From Hyphomicrobiales bacterium (GTDB lineage Bacteria > Pseudomonadota > Alphaproteobacteria > Rhizobiales > Rhizobiaceae), in the NCBI GenBank assembly GCA_900465915.1, contig UBKJ01000012.1, forward strand, positions 1-64,000: DNA of 64,000 bases. Direction: 5' to 3'. Positions 8,759 to 17,177 of the stretch are shown in pieces. How positions within the stretch are numbered: the stretch's first letter is position 1; every line of letters starts with the position of its first letter. Under the pieces are notes generated by a model. That model saw nothing but the letters and a program-made list of their open reading frames with translations. It did not search any database and was not told the origin of the DNA. The translations under genes were made by a program, and so were the position numbers.

Positions 8759-9187
8759 TTATCCAATCGGTGCAGATGGGTCAGGCTTGGAGAGCGCGCA
8801 CTCTTTATTCGCCCCGGCCTGAACAGCCGCATTCTCGATGTCTTTTAACACCAAAAACATATAGTTTGCACATCTAACCCTGTAGTGAGGAGCCCACCCT
8901 TGCAAAATATCCCCATGCTCATACTCTTTAAGCACTAATGGCACCTTGAGCGCGAGATCTCTCAAGTATGATTCATCTTTGTTAGTTATTGGCAGAACGC
9001 TTCCGACTATTGGCCCAATTTCACGACCCTTTAATCCCACCTTAGCTAATCTTGTAATTATATCCCAATACTTATATTTAGTGCTCTCAGACCGCAGCCC
9101 TTCAATCGGCGGCTCACAATCCGTGAGTGGAGATAAGAGACGATATATATAGTCGTCTATTTTGTCTCTTGCGGGATTCAATTCCAT
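8759..9187 (-). CDS. Orphan hypothetical protein in low-GC insert
   Basis: A 142-residue soluble protein with no recognised domain, no signal peptide and no membrane helix. It contains several helical stretches (DKIDDYIYRLLSPL, YKYWDIITRLAKVG). Base composition is markedly more AT-rich than neighbouring core genes, with codons such as ATA and TTA used often, which supports recent transfer. The flanks are also AT-rich (8551-8758 and 9188-9365), and I see no further gene in them. Confidence 0.45.
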   Translation of the reverse strand: MELNPARDKIDDYIYRLLSPLTDCEPPIEGLRSESTKYKYWDIITRLAKVGLKGREIGPIVGSVLPITNKDESYLRDLALKVPLVLKEYEHGDILQGWAPHYRVRCANYMFLVLKDIENAAVQAGANKECALSKPDPSAPIG

Positions 9188-9368
9188 AGTTATGTCCCAC
9201 CCTTAATCAATTAAAGGAATTACATATCAGGATAAGAACGAGACTGTCAATTTTCTGTCTAATCCTAGCTTTTGATGATACAGTCTTTTCGCCGAAATGG
9301 AAAATCTCTGTGAGACAGGTTCATTACGGGAACGTCACAACGACAGCGGTGACATGGTAGTGTTATAA

Positions 9369-9503
9369 GGGCTGCTGCCGCAAGTGACGACGCTCGAAAT
9401 CGAGGACGGGCTGATCCGCGCCATCTACCTCATTCGCAATCCGCAGAAGCTCACGCATCTGCGGATGGACGATGAGGATCAAGCCTTGTCGCGCACCTGG
9501 TAA
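9369..9503 (+). pseudogene. C-terminal relic of an ECF sigma factor with SnoaL-like tail
   Basis: Translation gives VTTLEIEDGLIRAIYLIRNP followed by QKLTHL, the classic end of SigJ/ECF41-type sigma factors whose C-terminal SnoaL-like domain finishes IYxxRNPdKL. An in-frame stop (9366-9368) sits immediately upstream, no start codon or sigma region 2/4 remains, and the frame runs past the expected end into prfC. The break coincides with the edge of the AT-rich insert, so the insert probably removed the rest of the gene. Confidence 0.7.
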
Positions 9504-11056
9504 TCCTTGATCGCCGCGAAGCGGATCGCCTTCCAGCGCTCGGCTTCGTAATTGAGCGAGAAGCCGTTCTGGGCGAGGAAGACCGGATCGTGGTCGAGAT
9601 CGTGCGCGATATCGGCGCGGTGGGAGGCGATGAAGCGGTCCACCTCGGCCGGATCGTCGGCGGAAATCCACCGGCACACCGAAAAGCGCGACATCTCGAA
9701 ACCCACCGGCAGCGAATATTCCACCTTGAGGCGTTCGGTCAGCACGTCGATCTGCAGCGCGCCGACCACGCCGACGATGGCCGGCGAGCCGTCGTCGGGC
9801 AGGAAAAGCTGCACCACGCCTTCCTCGGCCATCTGTTGCAAGGCCTCGCGCAGCTTCTTGGCCTTCATCGCGTCGTCGAGACGCACGCGGCGCAAAATCT
9901 CCGGCGCGAAATTCGGCACGCCACGGAACAATATATCCTCGCCCTCGGTCAGCGTGTCGCCGATGCGAAGCGTGCCGTGGTTCGGAATGCCCACCACGTC
10001 GCCGGCGAAAGCCTCGTCGGCGATCTGGCGCGCGCGGGCGAAGAAGAATTGCGGCGCGGACAGGCTCATCGGCTTGCCGGTGCGCACCAGCTTGGCCTTC
10101 ATGCCGCGCGAAAGCTTGCCCGAGCAGACGCGCAGGAAGGCGATGCGGTCGCGGTGGTTCGGGTCCATATTGGCCTGAATCTTGAACACGAAGCCGGTCA
10201 TCCTGTCTTCGGTCGCCGCCACCATGCGGCCGTCCGCCTGCTGGTCGCGTGGGCTTGGGCCGAAATCGCAGAAGGCGTCGATCAGGTCGCGCACGCCGTA
10301 ATTCTTGAGCGCCGAGCCGAAATAGACCGGCGTCATATGGCCCTCGCGGAAGGCGGCGAGGTCGAACGGGCGGCAGACGCCGCGCGCAAGCTCGATGCCT
10401 TCGAGCCACGCCTCGCGCTCGTTTTCCGGCAGAAGCTTGGCCGCTTCCTCTGGGCCGCTCACCTTGGTCGGCTGCTCCTCGGCGTCCTTCTGGCGCAGCG
10501 TGTCGCTGTGCAGGTCGTAGGTGCCCGCAAAACTCTTGCCGGAGCCGATCGGCCATGTGATGGGCGCCGTGTCGAGCGCCAGCTTCTCCTCGATCTCGTC
10601 GAGGATCTCCAGCGGATCGCGCGCCTCGCGGTCCATCTTGTTGACGAAGGTGACGATGGGAATGTCGCGCATGCGGCAGACCTCGAACAGCTTCAGCGTG
10701 CGCGGCTCGATGCCCTTGGCGGCGTCGATGACCATCACGGCCGAATCCACCGCCGTCAGCGTGCGATAGGTATCGTCGGCGAAGTCCTCGTGGCCCGGCG
10801 TGTCGAGCAGGTTGAAGATGCAGTCCTTGTATTCGAAGGTCATCACGGAGGTGACGACCGAAATGCCGCGGTCGCGCTCGATGTTCATCCAGTCCGAGCG
10901 GGTCTGGATGCGGTCCTTCTTGGCTTTGACCTCGCCGGCAAGCTGGATCGCGCCGCCGAACAAAAGCAGCTTTTCGGTCAGCGTCGTCTTGCCGGCGTCC
11001 GGGTGGGCGATGATCGCGAAGGTGCGGCGTTTGGAGGCGGGATGGTCAGCGGGCAT
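9479..11056 (-). CDS. prfC: Peptide chain release factor 3
   Basis: GTPase that releases RF1/RF2 from the ribosome after peptide hydrolysis. The 525-residue product has G1 AHPDAGKTTL, G2-region RGISVVTSV, G3 LLDTPGHEDF and G4 VNKMDRE, then the RF3-specific C-terminal domain. ATG at 11056 (MPADHPASKRRTF) is preferred because it gives the family length; an in-frame upstream extension to 11119 is arginine- and proline-rich and looks non-coding. The 3' end overlaps the sigma-factor relic on the other strand. Confidence 0.95.
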   Translation of the reverse strand: MPADHPASKRRTFAIIAHPDAGKTTLTEKLLLFGGAIQLAGEVKAKKDRIQTRSDWMNIERDRGISVVTSVMTFEYKDCIFNLLDTPGHEDFADDTYRTLTAVDSAVMVIDAAKGIEPRTLKLFEVCRMRDIPIVTFVNKMDREARDPLEILDEIEEKLALDTAPITWPIGSGKSFAGTYDLHSDTLRQKDAEEQPTKVSGPEEAAKLLPENEREAWLEGIELARGVCRPFDLAAFREGHMTPVYFGSALKNYGVRDLIDAFCDFGPSPRDQQADGRMVAATEDRMTGFVFKIQANMDPNHRDRIAFLRVCSGKLSRGMKAKLVRTGKPMSLSAPQFFFARARQIADEAFAGDVVGIPNHGTLRIGDTLTEGEDILFRGVPNFAPEILRRVRLDDAMKAKKLREALQQMAEEGVVQLFLPDDGSPAIVGVVGALQIDVLTERLKVEYSLPVGFEMSRFSVCRWISADDPAEVDRFIASHRADIAHDLDHDPVFLAQNGFSLNYEAERWKAIRFAAIKDYQVRDKA

Positions 11057-11154
11057 GAAGAACTCGTGATGGCGAAGGGGCCGCGCGGGTGGGCGCGCCG
11101 GAAACATGTTGCGCTGCATCTAGCAGCCCTTGGCCGAAAGGTCGAGTTCAAATG

Positions 11155-11177
11155 AAAAGCGGCGCTTTCGCGCCGCT
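11155..11177 (-). terminator. Intrinsic terminator after hdeD
   Basis: An 8-bp GC-rich stem AGCGGCGC/GCGCCGCT with a 4-nt loop. Read on the minus strand, the stem is followed by TTTTC. It lies about 24 nt past the hdeD stop codon. Confidence 0.75.
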
Positions 11178-11200
11178 CTCGAAACCCGGTCGGCGGGCTG

Positions 11201-11755
11201 TCAGCGCTTCACGCCGAGGCCGAAGGCGATATAGGTCCAGCCCTGGAAGATCAGGTCGATGGCCAGGAACATGCCGAGGATGAACAGGCTGTTGACCGGC
11301 CATTGCGCGGCGATGATGAGGCCGAGCAGCAAAGTGACGACGCCGCCGGCGACGATCCAGCCCCAGCCTGCGGCGGGCTTGGCGTGGAAGCCGAGCCAGA
11401 TGCGGAACGCGCCCGCGCCGATCAGGGTCGCGGCCAGAAGGAAGGTCATGACGCCCGCCGCCAGCAGCGGATTGACGAAGGCCACCACGCCCGCCGCCGT
11501 ATAGAGAAGGCCGCTCAAAAGCCAGAAGAAGAAGCCGCCCCAGGTCTTGACGCCGAAGGCGTGGACCAGCTCGATAATGCCGGCGATCAGCATCATCACG
11601 CCGACATAATAGACCGAGACGACGGTCGCCAGCACCAGATTGCCGAAGGCGATGCCGCCGAGGATCAGGAGCGCCACGCCGAGCGCCACGAACCAGCCCC
11701 ATTTGGCGGAGATTTCCGCGGGCAGGCCGGTACGGTCGAAATTGTTAAGGGCCAT
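11201..11755 (-). CDS. hdeD: HdeD family integral membrane protein
   Basis: A 184-residue polytopic protein with about six transmembrane helices in three similar pairs, the layout of HdeD/DUF308. In Escherichia coli HdeD contributes to acid resistance at high cell density; in alphaproteobacteria the role is not established. The gene stands alone, with its own terminator downstream and a 154-nt gap to cls. The start is set by the ATG shortly upstream of the soluble lead-in ALNNFDRTGLPAE. Confidence 0.85.
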   Translation of the reverse strand: MALNNFDRTGLPAEISAKWGWFVALGVALLILGGIAFGNLVLATVVSVYYVGVMMLIAGIIELVHAFGVKTWGGFFFWLLSGLLYTAAGVVAFVNPLLAAGVMTFLLAATLIGAGAFRIWLGFHAKPAAGWGWIVAGGVVTLLLGLIIAAQWPVNSLFILGMFLAIDLIFQGWTYIAFGLGVKR

Positions 11756-11909
11756 GAACAGTCACTCCTCAGATTGAAGGTCGTTTCCGCGCGCATGATA
11801 CAGAAGCCGCGCAAGCTTGGACAGCCTCGACAGAAAAGCCTGTTCGTTTCGGCGCGCGCCTTGTGGAAGTCTTTGCGCGGCCCGGCGATTTCCGCTTAAA
11901 GTCCGTGCC

Positions 11910-13370
11910 ATGCATGCGCTCGTCGTCTCCTATTGGCCGCATATCCTCGCCGCGATCTCGATCGTGCTAGGCGCGGTGGCGGCCATCCACGCCACCATGA
12001 CCAAGGACGAGGTGCGCACGGCGCTGGGCTGGGTCGGCGTCATCCTGCTGTCGCCCATCGTCGGCGCGGTGGTCTACGCCATCGCCGGCGTCAACCGCAT
12101 CCGCCGGTCGTCGATCAGCCACCAGCGCGCCAATCGCGGCCATATCGCGCTCTACCACCTGTCGCATTTCGACACGACCAACGACCTGGTGCGCGCCGCC
12201 TTCGGCAAGCAGTTCGGCGCCATGAAGATATTGGGCGACACGGTCAGCCGCTACGACTTCACCACCGGCAACGCGCTCGACATGCTGGAGAGCGGCGACG
12301 AGGCCTACGCCGCCATGCTGGAGGCGATCGGCGCGGCCCAGCGCAGCGTACTTCTGGAGAGCTACATCTTCGACCGCGACGCGGTCGGCGAGAAATTCGC
12401 CGAGGCGCTGGCGGCCGCCGTCCGGCGCGGGGTCGAGGTGCGGGTGCTGGTCGACGCGGTCGGCGCGCGCTACTCCATCCCCAGCATCGTCGGCCTGCTG
12501 AAGGAAAAGGGCGTGCGGGCGACCGTGTTCAACGGCAACATCGTCATCGGCCTCCGGCTGCCCTACGCCAACCTGCGCACCCACCGCAAGATCCTGGTGA
12601 TCGACGGGCAGGTAGGCTTCACCGGCGGCATGAACATCCGCGCCGGCTTCGCGCGCTCGGTGGCGGGCGACGCGGCGGCGATGGACACGCATTTCCGGCT
12701 GGAGGGCCCGGCGGTGGCCGACCTGTTCCACATCGCCGCCGAAGACTGGGCCTTCGCCGCCGGCGAGGCGCTGTCCGGCCCCGCCTGGCGCATCGCCGCG
12801 CCCAAGAATCCGCCCGGCGTCGGCACGCTGGTGCGCATGGTCGGCTCCGGTCCCGACCGCAACATCGAGACCAACCACCGCATGCTGATGGGGGCCTTCT
12901 CCATCGCGGAGGAGCATATCCTCGTCATGACGCCCTATCTGCTGCCCGACCGCGAGCTGATCAGCGCGCTGGTGACGGCGGCGCGGCGCGGCGTGTCGGT
13001 GGATATCGTCGTGCCGGGCGTCAACAACCTCAAGCTGGTGGACCGCGCCATGCGGGCGCAGTTCGACCAGCTGCTCAAAGGCGGCTGCCGCATCTGGCGC
13101 GCGGGCGGGGCCTTCAACCATTCCAAGCTCGTCACCATCGACGGGGCCTGGTCCTATGTGGGATCGTCCAATCTCGACCCGCGCTCGCTGCGGCTCAATT
13201 TCGAGGTGGACATGGAGGTCCTCGACCACGACATGGCGCGCGAGATCGAAGGCCGCATCGCCAAGGTGATCGAGACCAGCCGTCAGGTCAATCTCGGCCA
13301 GTTGCGGAACCGCCCCTTTGCGGCGCGGCTCATCGACCGCATCATCTGGCTCGGTTCGCCTTATCTGTAG
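11910..13370 (+). CDS. cls: Cardiolipin synthase (phospholipase D type)
   Basis: Condenses two phosphatidylglycerol molecules to cardiolipin and glycerol at the inner membrane. The 486-residue protein has two N-terminal transmembrane helices (residues about 5-25 and 37-57) and two HKD motifs, THRKILVIDG and FNHSKLVTIDG, each with a downstream GGMN or GSSN segment. The start at 11910 is chosen because the helix begins there (MHALVVSYWPHILA); the upstream in-frame extension lacks coding character. The 3' end overlaps the convergent gene by 29 nt. Confidence 0.92.
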   Translation: MHALVVSYWPHILAAISIVLGAVAAIHATMTKDEVRTALGWVGVILLSPIVGAVVYAIAGVNRIRRSSISHQRANRGHIALYHLSHFDTTNDLVRAAFGKQFGAMKILGDTVSRYDFTTGNALDMLESGDEAYAAMLEAIGAAQRSVLLESYIFDRDAVGEKFAEALAAAVRRGVEVRVLVDAVGARYSIPSIVGLLKEKGVRATVFNGNIVIGLRLPYANLRTHRKILVIDGQVGFTGGMNIRAGFARSVAGDAAAMDTHFRLEGPAVADLFHIAAEDWAFAAGEALSGPAWRIAAPKNPPGVGTLVRMVGSGPDRNIETNHRMLMGAFSIAEEHILVMTPYLLPDRELISALVTAARRGVSVDIVVPGVNNLKLVDRAMRAQFDQLLKGGCRIWRAGGAFNHSKLVTIDGAWSYVGSSNLDPRSLRLNFEVDMEVLDHDMAREIEGRIAKVIETSRQVNLGQLRNRPFAARLIDRIIWLGSPYL

Positions 13371-14268
13371 GCGCATGCGCCGCCGCCAGCATTTCGGCGG
13401 CGCTCTTGAGGTCGAGATGCGCCTTGATCGGCAGGTGGTCGGAGGCCATGCGGGCGAGCGGCGTGTTGTGCACCTCGACCGAGGTGACGAGATTGCGTGG
13501 CGCGCCCAGCACGCGGTCGAGCGCGAAAACCGGAAAACGCGACGGAAAGCTCGGCACGCCCGTCGAAGCGTGGTCGAAGACCGGCATCAGCGAGGCGAGC
13601 GAGGAGCGCTTGCCGATGCGCCATTCGTTGAGGTCGCCGATCAGCAGCGTCGGCAGCCGGTCGGCCTCCTCCAGCACGGAGAGGATGCTTTTGGCCTGTT
13701 GCTCGCGCGAGCGTTTCAGAAGCCCCAGATGCGCGGCGATCACGCGCAGCGGCCCGGCGGAAAATTGCAGGTCGGCCACCAACGCGCCGCGCGGCTCGAC
13801 GCCGGGCAGGTCGAGCTGGTGCACGTTGCGCACCACGCCCTCGCGGAACAGCAGAACGTTGCCGTGCCAGCCATGACCCTTGGGGCTCATGGCGCTGATC
13901 GGCACCGGCGCCAGGCCGTGGCGGCGCTCGAGCAGGCCGAGGTCGAGCAGGCCGGCGCGCTCGCCGAAGCGCTTGTCGGCCTCCTGCAGGGCGATCACGT
14001 CGGCGTCGATCTCGCTGATCACGTCGGCGATGCGCTGCGGATCGAACTGCTTGTCGACGCCGACGCATTTATGGACGTTGTAGGAGGCGATGACGATGTC
14101 GCCGCCGCAGACGTTGTCGTGATGCGGCCGAAAGCCCGGCCGGTTGCGGATGGCCGACAGGATGACGCTGGAAAGACGGTTCGGGCGCTTTTTCTTGAGC
14201 AATCGTTTCCCCTGCCCAGGTTCGGAACGGTTCGGGCCCGGCCGCAAGCTCCGACCCCGCCGCAGCAT
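13342..14268 (-). CDS. Endonuclease/exonuclease/phosphatase family hydrolase
   Basis: About 308 residues with the metal-dependent EEP fold. The motifs in order are IVIASYNVHKC, DVIALQEAD, LLIGDLNEW and ASDHLPIKAHL, which carry the Asn, Glu, Asp/Asn and Asp-His active-site residues. Substrate is unknown; relatives act on nucleic acids or phosphoesters, and this gene is often beside a cls-type phospholipase D, as here. The first about 45 residues are basic and the exact start is uncertain. Confidence 0.85.
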   Translation of the reverse strand: MLRRGRSLRPGPNRSEPGQGKRLLKKKRPNRLSSVILSAIRNRPGFRPHHDNVCGGDIVIASYNVHKCVGVDKQFDPQRIADVISEIDADVIALQEADKRFGERAGLLDLGLLERRHGLAPVPISAMSPKGHGWHGNVLLFREGVVRNVHQLDLPGVEPRGALVADLQFSAGPLRVIAAHLGLLKRSREQQAKSILSVLEEADRLPTLLIGDLNEWRIGKRSSLASLMPVFDHASTGVPSFPSRFPVFALDRVLGAPRNLVTSVEVHNTPLARMASDHLPIKAHLDLKSAAEMLAAAHAPTDKANRAR

Positions 14269-14360
14269 AGGCCGGCGCGACCGATCCGTGAAGCCGTTTC
14301 AACGAAAAGCGCCCGGAAACGAAAGACCCCGCCGAAGCGGGGCCTGAACATTATCGTCGA

Positions 14361-14500
14361 TCAGAACCTGTAGTTCACGCCGACGCGGACCGTGCTGAAC
14401 CGGGTCGAATCGCGCCAGGTGAGGGATTCGGTGGCGTCCTCGCCGCTCAAAGCGATGTAGCTCTTCTTGCCGAAGTCGACTATGCGCCCTCGACGCCGAT
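14361..14500 (-). pseudogene. C-terminal fragment of an Omp25/Omp31-like outer membrane beta-barrel
   Basis: The minus strand encodes VDFGKKSYIAL, then about 15 residues, then STRFSTVRVGVNYRF and a stop. This is the signature last strands of rhizobial Omp25/Omp31-type porins, which end VGVNYRF or VGLNYKF. Upstream the frame breaks: the phrase HIGVEGA runs into a stop in another frame, consistent with loss of one base at GCATA-GTC. The rest of the barrel and the signal peptide are missing. Confidence 0.7.
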
Positions 14501-14522
14501 GTGGATGGCTGTCGGGAAAGCT

Positions 14523-14846
14523 TCACCGGCTGTTGAAATGCACGATCAGCGCAGTTTGCGAAAGACCGCGATAAGGCGCGCAGTGCAGCAGCGCGCGCCG
14601 GGCGGAGGCGACGAAGGCGGCCATCTGCTCGTCCTTTGGCGCATCTGGCGCCGTGATGGCGCGCACCTCGCCATTGGCGTCGAGATCGACATGCAGGGTG
14701 GCAGAAAGCTTCTTGTCGGCCAATTCGCCCGGGATCATCCAGCACGCCTGCGCCTGCTTGCCGATCCTAACGGCGTCGTCCTCGGCAAACGCCGGAAAGG
14801 CGATGAGAAGGAAAAGGAGCGCCAGCGCGTATTTCATCATATGCAT
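14523..14846 (-). CDS. Small periplasmic protein with TolA/TonB C-terminal-like domain
   Basis: A 107-residue protein with a signal peptide (MKYALALLFLLIAFPAFAE) and a compact domain QACWMIPGELADKKLSATLH...HCAPYRGL. This fits the two-cysteine pattern of the TolA domain III/TonB-like family (ACWxxP near the start, CAPY near the end). It lacks the transmembrane and helical rod of true TolA, so it is a stand-alone version. Similar small proteins occur in rhizobia. Function unknown. It adjoins the Omp fragment at its 3' side. Confidence 0.6.
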   Translation of the reverse strand: MHMMKYALALLFLLIAFPAFAEDDAVRIGKQAQACWMIPGELADKKLSATLHVDLDANGEVRAITAPDAPKDEQMAAFVASARRALLHCAPYRGLSQTALIVHFNSR

Positions 14847-14925
14847 TTCCGCATCATGGCCGTCCCGCCAATTTCCTAGCCCTAATGGATTCGTTAAAAA
14901 GCCGGTAACCTTTTATTAACCATCG

Positions 14926-14964
14926 GCAGTCACTATATATGTCACGAGCCATCGCCGTGACTGC
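14926..14964. promoter_or_regulatory. Inverted repeat spanning a TATATAT box
   Basis: Arms GCAGTCAC (14926-14933) and GTGACTGC (14957-14964); flanking bases extend the match to 12 of 13. A TATATAT tract lies inside, directly after the left arm, and a nested 6-bp dyad GTCACG/CGTGAC overlaps the right half. It could be an operator over a -10 box or the 5' fold of a short RNA ending at the terminator at 14992-15020. Confidence 0.4.
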
Positions 14965-14991
14965 GGATGTACCAGCACGGATGATGGAGCG

Positions 14992-15020
14992 AAAAAGGCT
15001 GGCTTCATCGCCGGCCTTTT
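14992..15020. terminator. Bidirectional intrinsic terminator
   Basis: Stem GGCTGGC/GCCGGCC (one G-T pair) with loop TTCATC, preceded by AAAAA and followed by TTTT, so it could terminate in either direction. No protein gene ends here. This makes a short plus-strand transcript starting near 14945 plausible. From 15021 to 15338 I see no gene I can support. Confidence 0.6.
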
Positions 15021-15338
15021 CCATTTCCAAACAATTTTCGACTCTCGTTTCAGATCTTGCATTCTGTCCTAATCCATCTGGAGAACGCTGACGGCAGGAT
15101 ATTTCTCGAGAGTCATGATGTGTTCTACGGAATGGCTCGCATAGACCTGTGTCTACGGTAATGCAGATTGAAGGAGCGCGGGCTTCCATTCGGCTTTCGA
15201 AAAGTCATGTTCATAGGCGTCCTTGGCCAAGAACCGACTACAGGCTGTGAGAAGCGAAGCGGCAGGGGACAACGGATACGACCGCATCGGTGAATCGGAT
15301 AGCCAAACGCCGCATGTTTGGCGGACGCAGTCCAGTCA

Positions 15339-15379
15339 CTCCACCGCCAATCTTGAAGATCGGCGGTGGAGCGGCTTTT
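15339..15379. terminator. Long hairpin after the left sugar operon
   Basis: Arms CTCCACCGCC (15339-15348) and GGCGGTGGAG (15362-15371), with an inner ATCTT/AAGAT pairing, form a near-perfect 33-nt hairpin about 10 nt past the SDR stop codon. CGGCTTTT follows on the plus strand. On the minus strand, the direction of the operon, there is no U-tract after the stem, so it may act as a transcript-end stabiliser or as a plus-strand terminator. Confidence 0.55.
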
Positions 15380-15381
15380 GA

Positions 15382-16167
15382 TCATGACATGATGAGGCCG
15401 CCGTCGACGTTGATGGTCTGGCCGGTGATGTAGGCGGCGTCTTCAGAGGCGAGGAAGGCGACGAGGGCGGCGACTTCGGCGGGCGTGCCGGCGCGGCCCA
15501 TCGGGATGCCTTCGACCCATTCGGCCATCAGTTCGCCGGGGCCGTATTCACCCAGCATTTTCCCCCAGACGCGGTCGTTATAGTCCCACATTTCGGTGTG
15601 GATGATGCCGGGGCAGATGGCGTTGGCGGTGATGCCTTCGCGGGCGAGCTCCTTGGCGAGGCTCTGCGTCAGGCCGACGACGCCGAATTTCGAGGCGGCG
15701 TAATGGGGCGTATAGATGAAGCCCTGCCGCGCCTGACCGGAGGCGGTGTTGATGAGGCGGCCTTTCAAGCCATTGGCGCGGAAGCGGCGGATCGCCTCCT
15801 GGCAGCAAAGGAAGACGCCCTTGGTGTTGACGTCGAGGTTGAGGTCCCATTCGCGCTCGGTGAGGTCCTCGACCTTGGCGATGGTGATGACGCCGGCGTT
15901 CTGCACCGAGACGGAGATCGCGCCGAGCTTCGCTTCCGCCTCGCCATAGGCTTCCCGCACGGCCTGCGCGTCGGTCACGTCCAGCGCGAGGCCCACGATC
16001 TCGGCGCCGGTTTCGGCGGCGAGCGTCTCGGCGGCGGCCGCCGTGTCCTTTTCGACGGCCGCGATGGCGACCTTCGCGCCCTCCTCGGCGAAGCGCTTGG
16101 CGATGCCCCGCCCGATGCCCTTGTTGCCTCCGGTGACGAACACCGTGCGGCCTGCGAAACGTTTCAT
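15382..16167 (-). CDS. SDR-family NAD(P)-dependent sugar/polyol dehydrogenase
   Basis: A 261-residue classical short-chain dehydrogenase. It has the cofactor loop TGGNKGIGRG at the N-terminus, the NAG motif (QNAG) and the catalytic tetrad region with N in LDVNTKG, S in NTASGQ and YAASK (Tyr-x-x-x-Lys), and a C-terminal INVDGG. The start is supported by GGAGG upstream. It is the last gene of the left operon, 49 nt after the regulator. Context indicates oxidation or reduction of a sugar, polyol or ketose in the same pathway as the kinase and transketolase; exact substrate not readable. Confidence 0.85.
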   Translation of the reverse strand: MKRFAGRTVFVTGGNKGIGRGIAKRFAEEGAKVAIAAVEKDTAAAAETLAAETGAEIVGLALDVTDAQAVREAYGEAEAKLGAISVSVQNAGVITIAKVEDLTEREWDLNLDVNTKGVFLCCQEAIRRFRANGLKGRLINTASGQARQGFIYTPHYAASKFGVVGLTQSLAKELAREGITANAICPGIIHTEMWDYNDRVWGKMLGEYGPGELMAEWVEGIPMGRAGTPAEVAALVAFLASEDAAYITGQTINVDGGLIMS

Positions 16168-16216
16168 GGTCTTTCCTCCATAATGCGCGGCAGGCCGACG
16201 TCCGGTCCGGGATGGA

Positions 16217-17167
16217 TCAGGCCGTGAGCCGCGCCGCAGTGAACTTGTCGGTGACGAGCACGTCGATGACGCCCAGTTTCAGCGCGCCCGCGATGGCCTG
16301 CGTCTTCGATTCCCCGCCGGCGAGCGCGATGACCCGCTCGGCCCGGCGCAGATCCTCCAGAGAGATGCCGATGACGCGCTCGTTGAGCGGGGTCTCGACC
16401 GGCTTTCCGTCCTTGTCGAAAAAGCGGTAGGAAATCTCGCCGACGGCGCCGGCCTCATGCAGCATCGCCATCTCCTGCGGAGAGAAGATGTTGCCCGAAC
16501 GGGCGAGCATTTCGGACGGCTCGACCGCGCCGACGCCGACGATAGCAAGGCTGAGCCGGCTGAAAAGGTCCATCGTCTCGCGCACCACCGGATCGGCGAG
16601 CATGACGAGCTTCGCCTCGCGCGACGAGGTGATGCCCTGCACCAGCAGCAGCCGCGGCTCGCCGCCGGTCAGCTTGGCCAGGCGCGCCGTGATCTGCGTG
16701 GCGTGCGTCTGCACGGAGGCGTCGCCCATGCCGCCGAGAATCTGCACGATATATTTGGCCTTGGCGCTCTTGAGCGGATGGATGTTGTCCACCATGCGCA
16801 GGATCGTCTGGCTCCAGCTCGAAACGCCGATGATCTCGTCCTGCTGCAGCGTCACTTCGAGGAAGTGGGCGGCCGCCTCGCCGATGCGCGCCATGACGGC
16901 GCCGTCGCGGTCCTCCGAACAGTCGACGACGATGGCCTCCGTCAGGCCGTAGCGCTCGCGCAGCGCCGTCTCCAGCTCCGCGAAGGTGCCGGCGGGCGGG
17001 ATGACCGTGGTGCGCACGATGTCTTCCTGCTCGGCCCGTTTCAGCATGCGCGAAACCGTGGCCTGCGACAGGCGCAGGATCTCCGCGATCTCCGCCTGGC
17101 GCTTGCCCTCTATGTGATACATCTGAGCTACGCGGGCGATCAGTCGCAGCTCGTTCAGTCTTCCCAT
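16217..17167 (-). CDS. SorC/DeoR-type sugar-binding transcriptional regulator
   Basis: A 316-residue regulator. The N-terminal helix-turn-helix (QAEIAEILRLSQATVSRMLKR) is followed by a large sugar-isomerase-like ligand domain (GVSSWSQTILRMV, IVQILGGMGD, AIVGVGAVEPS, VIALAGGESKTQAI), the SorC family architecture. Ligands are usually phosphorylated sugars. ATG at 17167 is chosen for GGAGA 6 nt upstream; ATG 17179 and a GTG at 17197 inside the upstream palindrome are alternatives. It probably represses both divergent operons and itself through TGAAT palindromes. Confidence 0.88.
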   Translation of the reverse strand: MGRLNELRLIARVAQMYHIEGKRQAEIAEILRLSQATVSRMLKRAEQEDIVRTTVIPPAGTFAELETALRERYGLTEAIVVDCSEDRDGAVMARIGEAAAHFLEVTLQQDEIIGVSSWSQTILRMVDNIHPLKSAKAKYIVQILGGMGDASVQTHATQITARLAKLTGGEPRLLLVQGITSSREAKLVMLADPVVRETMDLFSRLSLAIVGVGAVEPSEMLARSGNIFSPQEMAMLHEAGAVGEISYRFFDKDGKPVETPLNERVIGISLEDLRRAERVIALAGGESKTQAIAGALKLGVIDVLVTDKFTAARLTA

Positions 17168-17177
17168 CGCGTTCTCC

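Noticed and set aside
11933..13876. 647-codon plus-strand frame over cls and the EEP gene
   Set aside because: Arg/Gly/Pro-rich shadow in the wrong frame; both true genes are intact.
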